A stretch of 64,000 nt of DNA from Comamonas thiooxydans (GCF_002157685.2 NZ_AP026738.1:744001-808000), one strand, 5' to 3'; positions 43,782-53,860 are shown, numbered from the stretch's first letter. Notes: a model not told the origin generated them from the sequence alone. Translations and numbers: made by a program.

Positions 43782-44960
43782 ATGACCGCTCTGGCTTCCT
43801 ACGCCTGCCATCCCCAGCAAAGCCGCGGGCGTCGCTTTGCTGAGCCCCCCGCTCCCACGCGCAGCGACTTTCAGCGCGATCGGGATCGCATTGTTCACTC
43901 CTCAGCCTTCAGGCGACTGGTTTACAAGACCCAGGTCTTTGTGAACCATGAGGGTGATCTGTTCCGAACCCGGCTCACGCATTCTCTGGAAGTGGCGCAA
44001 CTGGGGCGCTCCATCGCGCGTTCTTTGCGGCTGGATGAAGACCTGGTTGAAGCCATCTGTCTGGCGCATGATCTGGGGCACACGCCTTTTGGGCATGCGG
44101 GGCAGGATGCGCTCAATGAATGCATGAAGCCCCATGGCGGCTTTGAGCACAATCTGCAAAGCCTGCGTGTAGTGGACAGGTTGGAGGAGCGTTATCCTGC
44201 CTTTGACGGTCTGAACCTGACTTTTGAAACGCGCGAGGGAATTCTCAAGCATTGCTCGCTCAACAATGCGCAATTGCTGAATGCACGTGAGCCCGGCGGC
44301 GTGGCTCAGCGTTTTCTGGATGGCACTCAGCCTTCTCTGGAGGCGCAGCTATGCAATCTGGCGGATGCGATTGCCTATAACGCCCATGATGTGGACGACG
44401 GCGTTCGATCGGGTTTGATCACCATGGCCCAGCTGCGTGAAGCCGTGCCGTTGTTTGCCCGCTATTACGCCTCGACATTGGCGGATTGGCCCGATCTGGC
44501 TCTGCCGGATGCTCAGCGCAAGTTGCTCTATGAGAGCATTCGCCGCATGCTCAGTGACCAGGTCTATGACGTCATTCATCACTCACAGGCCGGTATTGAG
44601 CGGGCGGCTGTGCGCTCGGTGCAGGAGGTTCGCCAGCAAGGCCGGACGCTGATCGGTTTCAGCGAAGAGATGAAAGCGCAGTCCCTGGTGCTAAAGCAGT
44701 TCCTGTTCAGGCAGCTCTATCGGCACCCTCAAGTCATGCAGACCATGAACAGTGCCCAGCAAGTTGTGAAAGAGCTGTTTGCCGCTTATATGGTGGAGCC
44801 TGAACGCATGAAACCGCGCTTTGTTCAGCGTGCCCATATCGTCACTACCCTGCATGAACGAGCGCGAGTGGTGGCAGACTTTATTGCGGGTATGACGGAT
44901 CGTTATGCGGCGCGCGAACATGAGCGCATCACCGGGCTTAGGCTGCTGGGCGAGGCCTGA
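43782..44960 (+). CDS. dgt: dGTP triphosphohydrolase-like HD domain protein
   Basis: The 392-residue protein has the HD fold: RDRIVHSSAFRRLVYKTQVF, THSLEVAQLGRSIA with the first His, and AHDLGHTPFGHAG with the HD pair. It removes triphosphate from dNTPs, probably with broad specificity as in the type 2 dNTPases. ATG 43782 has GAGG upstream. It closes the conserved pil-aroKB-dgt run. Confidence 0.93.
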   Translation: MTALASYACHPQQSRGRRFAEPPAPTRSDFQRDRDRIVHSSAFRRLVYKTQVFVNHEGDLFRTRLTHSLEVAQLGRSIARSLRLDEDLVEAICLAHDLGHTPFGHAGQDALNECMKPHGGFEHNLQSLRVVDRLEERYPAFDGLNLTFETREGILKHCSLNNAQLLNAREPGGVAQRFLDGTQPSLEAQLCNLADAIAYNAHDVDDGVRSGLITMAQLREAVPLFARYYASTLADWPDLALPDAQRKLLYESIRRMLSDQVYDVIHHSQAGIERAAVRSVQEVRQQGRTLIGFSEEMKAQSLVLKQFLFRQLYRHPQVMQTMNSAQQVVKELFAAYMVEPERMKPRFVQRAHIVTTLHERARVVADFIAGMTDRYAAREHERITGLRLLGEA

Positions 44961-45115
44961 TGGAAGCTCGCCAACGGTCTTGCTGCCAGTGGCGAGCATG
45001 GCACAGGCCGGATCGCTAAAATAGCGGTTCTGTGTATCTAGAGCCGGAATATTTCCCGCCCAGTGCGCATTCTTTGGGGGCGATGGCCCCCGTTTGCATT
45101 TTGGAGGGCCCTGTC

Positions 45116-45733
45116 ATGACCGAAACTTCAACCATCGCCGATCAGGCTTTCCCGCCGGAGCTTGTGATTGCGGATACCGTGCGCTGGCTGGAAAAGGCCG
45201 TGATAGGTCTCAACCTATGCCCTTTCGCCAAAGGCGTGCATGTCAAAGCTCAGATCCACTACGCCGTCAGCGATGCGACCGATGCGGAGGCTGTTGCCGA
45301 GGCTCTGCATCGCGAGCTTGAGGCTCTGGCTGAAGCCAACGCAGAAAAACGCGACACCACGCTGCTGATACTGCCCCATGCCCTGCAGGATTTTCTGGAC
45401 TTCAATGACTTTCTTGAAATCGCGGATGCCATGATCGAGGAGCTGGATCTGGGCGGTATTTTGCAGGTCGCCTCGTTTCATCCTCAATTTCAGTTTGAGG
45501 GCACGGATGTGGACGACGTTACCAACTGCACCAATCGTGCTCCCTATCCCATATTGCACTTGCTGCGCGAAGACAGCATCGACAAGGCTGTGGAGGTGTT
45601 TCCGGAAGCCGAAACGATATACGAGCGCAATATGGAAACGCTGGAAAAGATCGGCATCGAAGGTTGGCTGGACCTGGATGTCGGGGCCCGCTGCCCCGTG
45701 ACCGGCCATGGTCAGACGAAGGCAGAGAAGTGA
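45116..45733 (+). CDS. DUF1415 family protein
   Basis: The 205-residue soluble protein matches DUF1415: TVRWLEKAVIGLNLCPFAKG near the start, RDTTLLILPHALQDFLDFNDFL in the middle and VASFHPQFQFEGTDVDDVTNCTNRAPYP, with conserved His, Asp and Cys residues that could bind a metal. No function is established for the family. GGAGGG precedes the ATG. Its stop overlaps the start of the methyltransferase gene (TGATG), so the two are probably co-translated. Confidence 0.9.
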   Translation: MTETSTIADQAFPPELVIADTVRWLEKAVIGLNLCPFAKGVHVKAQIHYAVSDATDAEAVAEALHRELEALAEANAEKRDTTLLILPHALQDFLDFNDFLEIADAMIEELDLGGILQVASFHPQFQFEGTDVDDVTNCTNRAPYPILHLLREDSIDKAVEVFPEAETIYERNMETLEKIGIEGWLDLDVGARCPVTGHGQTKAEK

Positions 45734-46638
45734 TGGGCAAGACCGATAAGAAGCAGAGCCTGCAAAAGCCCGCCAAAGCAGGGGCACCTGATATCGCCGA
45801 GCAACTGGGGCTCAAGCCCGGCCAGAGCCTTGAGCTGCTCAAGGCCCTGCATATTCTGACGCGCGAGGGAAAGCTCAACCAGGATTCGCGCCGCAAACTC
45901 AAGCAGGTCTATCACCTCTATCAGTTCATCGAGCCTTTGCTGACAGAGCTGTCCAAGGATGGGCATACCGTGACATTGGCTGACCATGGTGCGGGCAAGT
46001 CCTATCTGGGGTTCATTCTTTACGACCTGTATTTCAAGGCCTTGGCTCAGGGCCGGATTTTCGGTATCGAGACGCGTGCACCGCTGGTAGAGGCGTCTCA
46101 GAAGCTGGCGGCTGAACTTGGCTTCGAGCGCATGGAGTTTCTCAATATGTCGGTGGCCGAGTCCACGCGAGCAGACTTCATGCCTTCGCAGTTCGATGTG
46201 GTCACGGCCTTGCACGCCTGCGACACGGCGACCGATGATGCGATAGCCTTCGGGCTGGAAAAGCAGGCCAGGGCCATGGTGCTGGTGCCTTGCTGCCAGG
46301 CCGAGGTGGCGGCATGCCTGCGCCAGACCAAGGCCATGAGCCTGGCGCGCACTCCGCTGGCCGAGTTGTGGCGTCACCCGATCCACACGCGCGAGATGGG
46401 AAGTCAGATTACCAATGTGCTGCGCTGTCTGTACCTGGAGGCTTGCGGCTACCAGGTCACGGTCACCGAGCTGGTGGGCTGGGAACACAGCATGAAAAAC
46501 GAATTGATCGTGGCCCGGTACACGGGGCAGAAAAAGCGCAGTGCGGCGCAACGCCTGCGTCAGCTGCTCGCCGAGTTTGGACTGGAAGGCCTGGCTGGCG
46601 TGCGCTATCCCCATTTGCCGGAAACCAGCGCGGTCTGA
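45733..46638 (+). CDS. Class I SAM-dependent methyltransferase (Methyltransf_32-like)
   Basis: The 301-residue protein has a helical N-terminal part, then TLADHGAGKSYLGFIL as the SAM-binding motif I, IFGIETRAPLVEAS, and VVTALHACDTATDDAIAFG with a further motif and VLVPCCQAEV. These fit the methyltransferase family seen in RNA-modifying and GSTCD-like proteins. The target is unknown; nucleic acid is plausible given the basic start and tail. Coupled to the DUF1415 gene. Confidence 0.82.
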   Translation: MGKTDKKQSLQKPAKAGAPDIAEQLGLKPGQSLELLKALHILTREGKLNQDSRRKLKQVYHLYQFIEPLLTELSKDGHTVTLADHGAGKSYLGFILYDLYFKALAQGRIFGIETRAPLVEASQKLAAELGFERMEFLNMSVAESTRADFMPSQFDVVTALHACDTATDDAIAFGLEKQARAMVLVPCCQAEVAACLRQTKAMSLARTPLAELWRHPIHTREMGSQITNVLRCLYLEACGYQVTVTELVGWEHSMKNELIVARYTGQKKRSAAQRLRQLLAEFGLEGLAGVRYPHLPETSAV

Positions 46639-46680
46639 GCAGGCTTGAAGCATGAGCGCTGCCGGGCCCTGCTTGTGTGC

Positions 46681-48285
46681 TCAGTGACCTTCCATCAGGC
46701 GCTTCATCAGCTCCTGCGTTGACGCATCCACTCCTGCCCAGTCATTGTGGTTCTGGCGGGAATGCAGCTGCTTTGCCAGCTTCTTGCCCAGTTCCACACC
46801 CCACTGGTCGAAGCTGTTGATGTCCCAGATGGCGCCAGAGACAAAAATGCGATGTTCATACAGCGCAATCAAGGCGCCCAAAGAGGCTGGATCCAGTCTT
46901 TCAAGCATCAAGAAACTGCTTGGGCGATTGCCGGGGCAGTCTTTCTCCAGACCTTCTCCACAGCGCCCCACCATCAGCGCCTGGGCCTGGGCAATCGCGT
47001 TGACCACCAGGCTTTGATGGTGCTCGCCCAGGTATTTGCCTCCGTCGCGCAGGGCGATGAATTCGACCGGTATGACATCGCGTCCCTGATGCAGCATCTG
47101 GAAAAAAGCATGCTGCCCATTGGTGCCGGGCTCGCCCCAGATCACCGGTGCCGTGGGAGCTGAGAGCCGAGTGCCATTCTTGTTGGTGCTTTTGCCATTG
47201 CTCTCCATCTCCAGCTGCTGCAGATAGGCCGTCAGGCGGCGCAGGCCATGGCTGTATGGGGCGATGCAGCGGCTGGAGAAGTGGCAGAAATTGCGATACC
47301 AGACGTCCAGCAGGCCCAGGCGCACAGGGAGATTGTTCTCCATGGGCGCCGTGAAAAAGTGGGCGTCCATCGCATGAGCGCCGTTCAGCAGAGCCCTGAA
47401 CTGTTCTGAACCTATGGCGATGGCGATAGGCAAGCCGATGGCGGACCACAGCGAAAAGCGTCCACCCACCCAGTCCCAGAAGCCAAGCGTGCGCTGTATG
47501 CCGAACTCTGCAGCCGCCTGTGTATTGGTGGTGAGGGCCACGAAGTGGCGGTCGATCGAGCATGGGGCCTGCGGATCTGCGCTGCCCCCATGATCGAGAA
47601 ACCACTGCCTGGCCGAGCGAGCATTCAGCATGGTCTCGGCCGTGGTGAAGGATTTGGAGGCAATCAGAAACAGCGTGCTTTCCGGTTTGACCCGGCGCAG
47701 CACATGTCCCAACTCGTGACCGTCCACGTTGGATACAAAGTGAAAGTTCTTGTCCTGGTCTATCCAGTCCTCAAGGGCATTGACCACGACTTCCGGACCC
47801 AGGTGCGAGCCGCCGATGCCGATATTGACGATATCGGTGATCTGCTTGCTGCTCCTGATCTGATCGGCCAGGGCGAGCATGCTATCCAGTGTGTCGTGAA
47901 CTTCACGCAGCGCCGAATGCATGTCCTGGGGCCAGGACCGAAGCACGGAGGACTGGGCGAGCTGCCCGCCGTCTGCAGGAGTGCGCAGCAGCCAGTGCAT
48001 CGCGCTGCGATGCTCGCTGGTATTGATGGCTGCGCCGGCCAGCATGGCATCGCGTTTGCGAGCGAGCTGGCTCTCGGCCGCAAGCTGTCTCAGTAAGGCC
48101 TCGGTCTCGCTAGTCCAGAGGTTCTTCGACAGATCGGCGAAGACATGCGGTGCCTGCATGCTCAGGGCATCAAGACGTTGTGGGTCTTGTGCAAAAGCCT
48201 GGCGCAAATCCAGATGCTGGATCTGCGACCGGTAATGGGTTTGCAAAGCCTGCCAGGCAGGCAGCTCGTGACAAAGAGGCGTCAA
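46681..48285 (-). CDS. pgi: Glucose-6-phosphate isomerase
   Basis: The 534-residue enzyme interconverts glucose 6-phosphate and fructose 6-phosphate. VNIGIGGSHLGPEVV, LIASKSFTTAETMLNA and the catalytic region near GTNGQHAFFQMLHQG are present. The start appears to be TTG 48285, 12 bp after tal, with GGAAA upstream overlapping the tal stop; no ATG lies early enough. tal and pgi form one operon facing the HexR gene. Confidence 0.95.
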   Translation of the reverse strand: MTPLCHELPAWQALQTHYRSQIQHLDLRQAFAQDPQRLDALSMQAPHVFADLSKNLWTSETEALLRQLAAESQLARKRDAMLAGAAINTSEHRSAMHWLLRTPADGGQLAQSSVLRSWPQDMHSALREVHDTLDSMLALADQIRSSKQITDIVNIGIGGSHLGPEVVVNALEDWIDQDKNFHFVSNVDGHELGHVLRRVKPESTLFLIASKSFTTAETMLNARSARQWFLDHGGSADPQAPCSIDRHFVALTTNTQAAAEFGIQRTLGFWDWVGGRFSLWSAIGLPIAIAIGSEQFRALLNGAHAMDAHFFTAPMENNLPVRLGLLDVWYRNFCHFSSRCIAPYSHGLRRLTAYLQQLEMESNGKSTNKNGTRLSAPTAPVIWGEPGTNGQHAFFQMLHQGRDVIPVEFIALRDGGKYLGEHHQSLVVNAIAQAQALMVGRCGEGLEKDCPGNRPSSFLMLERLDPASLGALIALYEHRIFVSGAIWDINSFDQWGVELGKKLAKQLHSRQNHNDWAGVDASTQELMKRLMEGH

Positions 48286-48297
48286 AGGAAATTTCCG

Positions 48298-49263
48298 TCA
48301 ATCTGCAGCCGCTTGCTGCATCAATGCTTCCAGCTTCAGGGTGTCTGCGGTGAAAGCGCGAATGCCCTCGGCCAGCTTTTCGGTGGCCATGGCATCTTCG
48401 TTCAGCGCAAAGCGAAACGAGGCCTGGTCATACAGAACGCGTTCCTGCGGCTGGGCTCTGGCCTTGTTCGGGTCCAGGGCGCGGGCCAAAGGCATGACGT
48501 CGTCCTGCTGTGTGCGGAGCTGAGCCAGCAGCTCAGGTGCAATGGTAAGCAGATCGCAGCCCGCCAGAGCCAGAATCTGGCCGGTATTACGAAAGCTTGC
48601 ACCCATGACCTCGGTGGAAACATCGAAGTGCTTGTAATAGTCGTAGATTTTCTGTACGGAGCGCACGCCTGGATCATTGGCGCCGGCCATGGCGGCCTCA
48701 TCCCATTGCGTGCCGGCTTGTTTCTTGTACCAGTCGTAGATGCGGCCCACAAAGGGCGAGATCAGCTGGACCTTGGCCTGGCCGCAGGCAACCGCCTGGC
48801 AGAAGGAGAACAGCAGCGTCAGATTGGTGTGAATGCCGCGCTGCTCGAGAATGCGAGCCGCTTCAATTCCTTCCCAGGTGGCGGCGATCTTGATGAGCAC
48901 GCGCTCGGTGTGGATGCCGGCGGCCTGATACAGCTCGATCAGTCGCTCGGCGCGCGTGACCGTGGCCACGGTGTCGAAAGACAGGCGGGCATCAACCTCG
49001 GTGGAGACACGACCAGGTATGGTGCTCAGAATCTCGCAGCCGAAGCGCACCAGCGTCCGGTCCATGATTTCGTCCAGCCCTCTGTCTTTGAATTGCGCCA
49101 CGGTGGCGCGCATCAGCGGCGCATATTCGGTCTTTTGAACCGCTTTGAGAATCAGGGATGGATTGGTGGTGGCATCTTGCGGTTGAAACTGCGCCAATTG
49201 ATGAAAATCACCGGTGTCCGCGACCACGGTCGTGAATTGCTTGAGCGCCTCCAACTGATTCAT
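48298..49263 (-). CDS. tal: Transaldolase
   Basis: The 321-residue enzyme moves a dihydroxyacetone unit between sugar phosphates. [31 protein letters not shown], and the Schiff-base Lys in [12 protein letters not shown] identify it. ATG 49263 has AAAGG six bases before; ATG 49269 adds two residues. With Pgi it connects pentose phosphates and the Entner-Doudoroff entry. Confidence 0.95.
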   Translation of the reverse strand: MNQLEALKQFTTVVADTGDFHQLAQFQPQDATTNPSLILKAVQKTEYAPLMRATVAQFKDRGLDEIMDRTLVRFGCEILSTIPGRVSTEVDARLSFDTVATVTRAERLIELYQAAGIHTERVLIKIAATWEGIEAARILEQRGIHTNLTLLFSFCQAVACGQAKVQLISPFVGRIYDWYKKQAGTQWDEAAMAGANDPGVRSVQKIYDYYKHFDVSTEVMGASFRNTGQILALAGCDLLTIAPELLAQLRTQQDDVMPLARALDPNKARAQPQERVLYDQASFRFALNEDAMATEKLAEGIRAFTADTLKLEALMQQAAAD

Positions 49264-49373
49264 GTCCATCCTTTGCTGTGTTTCAAACTAACCAGCAAGT
49301 GTAGAGCGTGAATTCCTGATTGAGAATGAGCTTGCAGATACTCTGTTTGATGATGTATCAAGGCAAACCCTGC

Positions 49374-49413
49374 TGAATATGCGCGCTCGCCTATTTATTT
49401 GCGGAAATATTCA
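49374..49413. promoter_or_regulatory. Inverted repeat in the tal-hexR control region
   Basis: TGAATAT and ATATTCA, 26 bp apart, lie in the 244 bp divergent gap. They do not match the TGTAATT-type HexR box. They might be an operator; the gap otherwise shows no gene or clear promoter. Confidence 0.3.
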
Positions 49414-49507
49414 AGTTTTGCGGCCATTTTGCGAGGCATGAGGCGCTTCGGTCTTATGCTCGCTTTTTTCTGCACTCATTCATTGCCTCCACCTCATCCG
49501 CGCCAAT

Positions 49508-50353
49508 ATGCTTGATCGGATTACTGCCTCCCTTCCGTCCCTGGCGCCTGCAGAGCAGCGTGTTGCACGCCTGGTACTGGCCGATCCACGGGCCTTCGCG
49601 CATCTGCCGGTGCGAGAGCTGGCAGTGCGGGCACATGTCAGCAAACCCACGGTGGTGCGCTTTTGCCGCAGCATGGGCTATGACGGCCTGGCGGACTTCA
49701 AGCTCAAGCTCGCGGGCAGCGTCAGCGAAGGCGTGCCCTTCATCCATCGCAGTGTGGACAGCGATGACAAGACCAGCGATGTCATGGTCAAGGTGGTGGA
49801 CAACGCGGTTGCCGCTTTTCTGCAGTACCGCAATGCAGCCAGCACGGCGGCCATAGAGCAGGCTGCGCAGGCGATTGCAGCGACCTGGCAGACGGGCAAG
49901 CGCATCGAGTTTTACGGCGCCGGGAACTCGGGCATCGTGGCGCTGGATGCCCAGCACAAGTTTTTCCGCCTCGGTGTGACCAGTCTGGCCACCAGCGATG
50001 GCCATATGCAGGTCATGAGCGCCACCTTGCTGGGGCCGGGCGATTGCGTGGTCATCATCTCGAACTCCGGGCGCACGCGAGATCTGATGGATGCGGCGGA
50101 TATCGCCCGCAAGAACGGGGCCACCACGATAGCCATCACGGCCAGCGGCTCCCCTTTGGCCTCGGCTTGCCAGGTGCACCTGGCGGCCGATCATCCCGAA
50201 GGGTACGACCGCTACAGCCCCATGGTCTCGCGGCTGCTGCACCTGCTCATCATTGATGTGCTGGCGACCTGTGTGGCTTTGCGCATCGGGCCGGCACTTC
50301 AGCCGGCGCTGGAGCAGATGAAGAACAATCTGCGCGCCAAGCGCTATACCTGA
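49508..50353 (+). CDS. hexR: HexR-type MurR/RpiR family transcriptional regulator
   Basis: The 281-residue protein has an N-terminal helix-turn-helix (LAVRAHVSKPTVVRFCRSMGYDGLADFKLKLA cut here) and a SIS sugar-phosphate domain (FYGAGNSGIVALDAQHKF, VIISNSGRTRDLMDAAD). HexR proteins bind KDPG and repress glucose catabolic genes. Divergent from tal-pgi, its probable targets. A weak stem (GCTCTC/GAGAGC, 50402-50418) follows. Confidence 0.88.
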   Translation: MLDRITASLPSLAPAEQRVARLVLADPRAFAHLPVRELAVRAHVSKPTVVRFCRSMGYDGLADFKLKLAGSVSEGVPFIHRSVDSDDKTSDVMVKVVDNAVAAFLQYRNAASTAAIEQAAQAIAATWQTGKRIEFYGAGNSGIVALDAQHKFFRLGVTSLATSDGHMQVMSATLLGPGDCVVIISNSGRTRDLMDAADIARKNGATTIAITASGSPLASACQVHLAADHPEGYDRYSPMVSRLLHLLIIDVLATCVALRIGPALQPALEQMKNNLRAKRYT

Positions 50354-50608
50354 GGGTCTGCAAAGGCGCGGCCTGTGCGCGTCGAAATGCCAGGCAAGAG
50401 GGCTCTCTTATTGAGAGCTTCTGTCGCTTCTCCATAAATGTTTTCAAGCATAAAACACATTGAAATCATTATGGGGAAGGTGCTTTCAGCTATCAGAATT
50501 AAGAAAGCATCCAGATCCCGCTAGCTTGCAGGGGGCGCGCCAGACGAGGGTGATGCATCTGCGGCTTGGGGACTTGGCTTGCCCGTGCAACAGCTCGTAT
50601 CGAGCCGC
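50354..50608. other. Gap between hexR and the SDR gene
   Basis: This convergent interval holds two small hairpins, GCTCTC/GAGAGC (50402-50418) and TGCTTTC/GAAAGCA (50481-50509). Neither has a strong T run. No gene is seen. Confidence 0.4.
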
Positions 50609-51346
50609 TTACACCGAGGCGACGCCCACGGTCATGCCGCCGCAGACATAGAGCACCTGCCCGGTCACAAAGCCACTGCGCTCGTCGAGCATGTAGGACA
50701 CGGCATGGGCCACATCCTCGGGAGTGCCCACCCGCTTGACGGGTACGGAAGCGATGATCTTCTGCGTGCGCGGAGCGTCGGGCGGATTGGCCTTGTCGAA
50801 CAGCTCGGTGCGTATCGGGCCGGGGCCGATGGCGTTGGCCGTGATGCCCCATTGGCCCAGCTCCAGCGCCCAGACGCGGGTCATGCCGATCAGACCGGCC
50901 TTGGTGGCCGCATAGGCTGTGCGCAAGTCCTTGCCCAGCGCGGCACGCGAGGACATATTGACGATGCGCCCGAACCCCGCTTGCTTCATGCCGGGCAGCA
51001 GGGCCTGCATGCACTGGAAGGCGCAGCGCAGGTTCAGCGAGACGGCCAGGTCGAACTCGGCCAGGGTCTGCGAGGCGGCGTCGTTGGGGACGACCACGCC
51101 CACGTTGTTGATCAGGCGCGTGATGGGGCCTGTTTCCAGAGCCTGACGCAGGGCGCGGGCCGTGTCCTCGACATCGCTGAGGTCGGCCTGTATGCCGCCG
51201 GGAACGTGATCGACCACACGGTCGATGATGATGGGCTCGTAGCCGTCGGCGCGGCAGCGCTCGGCAGCGGCGGCGCCGATGCCGGCTCCGCCACCGGTGA
51301 TCAACACGCGAGGGCGGTCAGTAAGGGAGGCGCTCTGGGAAGACAT
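50609..51346 (-). CDS. SDR family NAD(P)-dependent oxidoreductase
   Basis: The 245-residue protein has the classical SDR layout: ITGGGAGIGAAAAERC for the cofactor, NNVGVV, a catalytic Ser in VNMSSRAALG, YAATK as the YxxxK pair, then GPGPIRTELF. It ends YVCGGMTVGVASV. Substrate unknown. It is the last gene of the run pcaI-J-F-binding protein-SDR on the minus strand, though a 142 bp GC-rich gap separates it from the binding protein. Confidence 0.9.
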   Translation of the reverse strand: MSSQSASLTDRPRVLITGGGAGIGAAAAERCRADGYEPIIIDRVVDHVPGGIQADLSDVEDTARALRQALETGPITRLINNVGVVVPNDAASQTLAEFDLAVSLNLRCAFQCMQALLPGMKQAGFGRIVNMSSRAALGKDLRTAYAATKAGLIGMTRVWALELGQWGITANAIGPGPIRTELFDKANPPDAPRTQKIIASVPVKRVGTPEDVAHAVSYMLDERSGFVTGQVLYVCGGMTVGVASV

Positions 51347-51488
51347 GGCAATAACTTTCAGACGGAAAACGGGGCGGTTGCGATAGGCGTGGGTCCGGGG
51401 CAGTCAGGGCAACAGCAACCACCGGCATGCGCCGGCAGTGCCGGTTCTGGAGCCGGGGGCGGCCGGGACAGGCCGGCACCTGAGGGGG

Positions 51489-52484
51489 TCAGACGCTGGC
51501 GCCGGAGTCCTTGACGACCTTGCCCCACTTCTTGGCTTCGGCGTCGATGAACTTGGCAAAGCCTTCCTGGGTGTCGATCACGACTTCGCCGCCCTGGTCG
51601 TTGATCTTCTTGATCACGGCGGGATCTTTGAGCACCTTGGCAATGGCGGCATGCAGCTTTTGCTGGATGTCGGCCGGTGTCTTGACAGGCACGAAGAGAC
51701 CGAACCAGGAAGTGGCTTCATAGCCGGGCACGCCGGCTTCGGCCACCGTGGGCACATCGGGCAGCTCGGGCGAGCGCTTGGCCGTGGTCACGGCGATGGG
51801 GCGCAGCTTGCCCGAGCGCACATGCTGGATGGCCGAGGGCATGTTGTCGAACATGATGGCGATCTGGTTGCCCAGCAGATCGGTGATGGCCGGCGCGCTG
51901 CCCTTGTAGGGCACATGCACCATGTCCAGATGGGTCATGGACTTGAACAGCTCGCCCGACAGGTGAATGGAGCTGCCCGAGCCCGAGGAGCCGAAATTCA
52001 GCTTGCCGGGATTGGCCTTGGCGTAGGCCATCATTTCCTTGACGGTCTTGAAGGGCTGGCTGGGGTGGGCCACCAGCAGATTGGGCACATTGGCGACGCG
52101 GGTCAGCGGAGCAAAGTCCTTGACCGGATCGAAAGGCATCTTCTTGTACAGGGCTTCGTTGATGGCGTGCGTGCCCACCGTTCCCATGAACAGGGTGTAG
52201 CCGTCACCGGCCGCCCGTGCGGCCGCCTGGCCGCCGATATTGCCGCCCGCGCCGGGACGGTTGTCGATGATGATGCTCTGGCCCAGTTCGGTGCTCAGAG
52301 CCTGACCCACCACGCGCGCCAGGATGTCGGTCGTGCCGCCGGCCGAGAAGGGCACGATCATGGTGATGGGCTTGCTGGGATAGGGCGTCTGGGCCATGGA
52401 GGGAGCAGCGCCCAGAGCGAACAGGGCGCTTGCTGCCAGGGTCTGCAGGCTGCGGCGGCGAGACAGGGAAAGGGAATTGGACAT
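51489..52484 (-). CDS. Tripartite tricarboxylate transporter (TTT) substrate-binding protein
   Basis: The 331-residue Bug-type periplasmic protein has a signal peptide (LQTLAASALFALGAAPSMAQ) and YPSKPITMIVPFSAGGTTDILAR, then NRPGAGGNIGG, the two marks of the family. These proteins deliver carboxylates, including aromatic ones such as terephthalate in Comamonas (TphC), to a TctAB-type permease. No permease is adjacent. Place in the pca run suggests an aromatic or dicarboxylate ligand. GGAG precedes the ATG. Confidence 0.93.
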   Translation of the reverse strand: MSNSLSLSRRRSLQTLAASALFALGAAPSMAQTPYPSKPITMIVPFSAGGTTDILARVVGQALSTELGQSIIIDNRPGAGGNIGGQAAARAAGDGYTLFMGTVGTHAINEALYKKMPFDPVKDFAPLTRVANVPNLLVAHPSQPFKTVKEMMAYAKANPGKLNFGSSGSGSSIHLSGELFKSMTHLDMVHVPYKGSAPAITDLLGNQIAIMFDNMPSAIQHVRSGKLRPIAVTTAKRSPELPDVPTVAEAGVPGYEATSWFGLFVPVKTPADIQQKLHAAIAKVLKDPAVIKKINDQGGEVVIDTQEGFAKFIDAEAKKWGKVVKDSGASV

Positions 52485-52648
52485 TGAGGTCTCCGGAAAA
52501 AGGCAAGACACCGCCGGCCAAAGGCCGGGGCGCGGGCTGCCGCGGTGGCACACCTCCGAGAGAAGGTGCACGCCAGCGGTCGTTGTTTGGGTGTAAGAGG
52601 CAGGGGGCGGCAGCAGGCTGGGCTTGGCCGGTCCCTGCCGCAGTCGGA

Positions 52649-53860
52649 TCAGACGCGTTCGAGCACCACGGCAATGCCCTGGCCCACGCCGATGCACATG
52701 GTGCACAGCGCATAGCGGCCACCCAGGGCATGCAGCTGGTTCACGGCCGTGGTGGCAAGACGAGCGCCCGACGCACCCAGGGGATGGCCCAGGGCGATGG
52801 CACCGCCCCACTGGTTGACGCGGCGGTCGTCGTCGGCAATGCCCAGATCGCGCAGCACGGCCAGGCCTTGTGCGGCAAAGGCTTCGTTGAGCTCGATGAC
52901 ATCCATCTGCTCAAGAGTCAGCCCGGTCTGGGCCAGCACCTTGCGCACGGCGGGAGCCGGACCAAAGCCCATGATGCGCGGCGCGACGCCGGCCACGGCC
53001 ATGCCGACCACACGGGCACGCGGCACCAGGCCGTACTGCTTGGCGGCTTCCTCGTTGGCCAGCAGCAGGGCGCAGGCACCGTCGTTGACGCCGCTGGCGT
53101 TGCCGGCCGTGACCGTGCCGTCAGGGCGTACCACGCCCTTGAGTCTGGCCAGGGCCTCGATGGTGGTGGCGCGGGGGTGCTCATCCTGGCTGACGACGAT
53201 GGGGTCGCCCTTTTTCTGGGCGATGGAGACGGGCACGATCTCGCGTGCCAGATGGCCGGCGGCAATCGCGGCCGCGGCCTTTTCCTGGCTGGCCAGGGCC
53301 ATGCGGTCCTGGGCTTCGCGTTCGATCCCGAAGTCGTCGGCCACGTTTTCGGCGGTCTCGGGCATGGAGTCCACGCCGTACTGGGCTTTCATCAGCTTGT
53401 TGACAAAGCGCCAGCCGATGGTGGTGTCGTAGACGGCATTGCTGCGGCTGAAGGCGGACTCGGCCTTGGGCATGACGAAGGGCGCGCGGCTCATGCTCTC
53501 CACGCCGCCGGCGATCATCAGGCGTGCTTCACTGGACTTGATGGCACGCGCGGCCGTGCCGACAGCGTCCAGGCCCGAGCCGCACAGGCGGTTGATGGTG
53601 GCGCCCGGTACATCGATCGGCAGGCCGGCCAGCAGCGACGACATGCGCGCCACGTTGCGGTTGTCCTCGCCGGCTTGGTTGGCGCAGCCGTAGAGCACAT
53701 CGGCCACGGCGGTCCAGTCCACGTCGGGGTTGCGCTGCATCAGCGCCTTGATGGGCAGGGCGCCCAGATCATCGGTGCGCACGCTGGACAGCGCGCCGCC
53801 GTAGCGACCGAAGGGGGTGCGGATGGCGTCGCAGATAAAGGCTTGGTTCTGGTTGCTCAT
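52649..53860 (-). CDS. pcaF: 3-Oxoadipyl-CoA thiolase
   Basis: The 403-residue thiolase has the active Cys in INRLCGSGLDAVGTAARAI, the GMAVAG and NEAFAAQGLAVLRDLG regions with His/Asn, and the C-terminal CTMCIGVGQGIAVV with the second Cys. It splits 3-oxoadipyl-CoA into acetyl- and succinyl-CoA, the end of the beta-ketoadipate path. Start supported by GGAGACATG. Follows pcaIJ. Confidence 0.93.
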   Translation of the reverse strand: MSNQNQAFICDAIRTPFGRYGGALSSVRTDDLGALPIKALMQRNPDVDWTAVADVLYGCANQAGEDNRNVARMSSLLAGLPIDVPGATINRLCGSGLDAVGTAARAIKSSEARLMIAGGVESMSRAPFVMPKAESAFSRSNAVYDTTIGWRFVNKLMKAQYGVDSMPETAENVADDFGIEREAQDRMALASQEKAAAAIAAGHLAREIVPVSIAQKKGDPIVVSQDEHPRATTIEALARLKGVVRPDGTVTAGNASGVNDGACALLLANEEAAKQYGLVPRARVVGMAVAGVAPRIMGFGPAPAVRKVLAQTGLTLEQMDVIELNEAFAAQGLAVLRDLGIADDDRRVNQWGGAIALGHPLGASGARLATTAVNQLHALGGRYALCTMCIGVGQGIAVVLERV

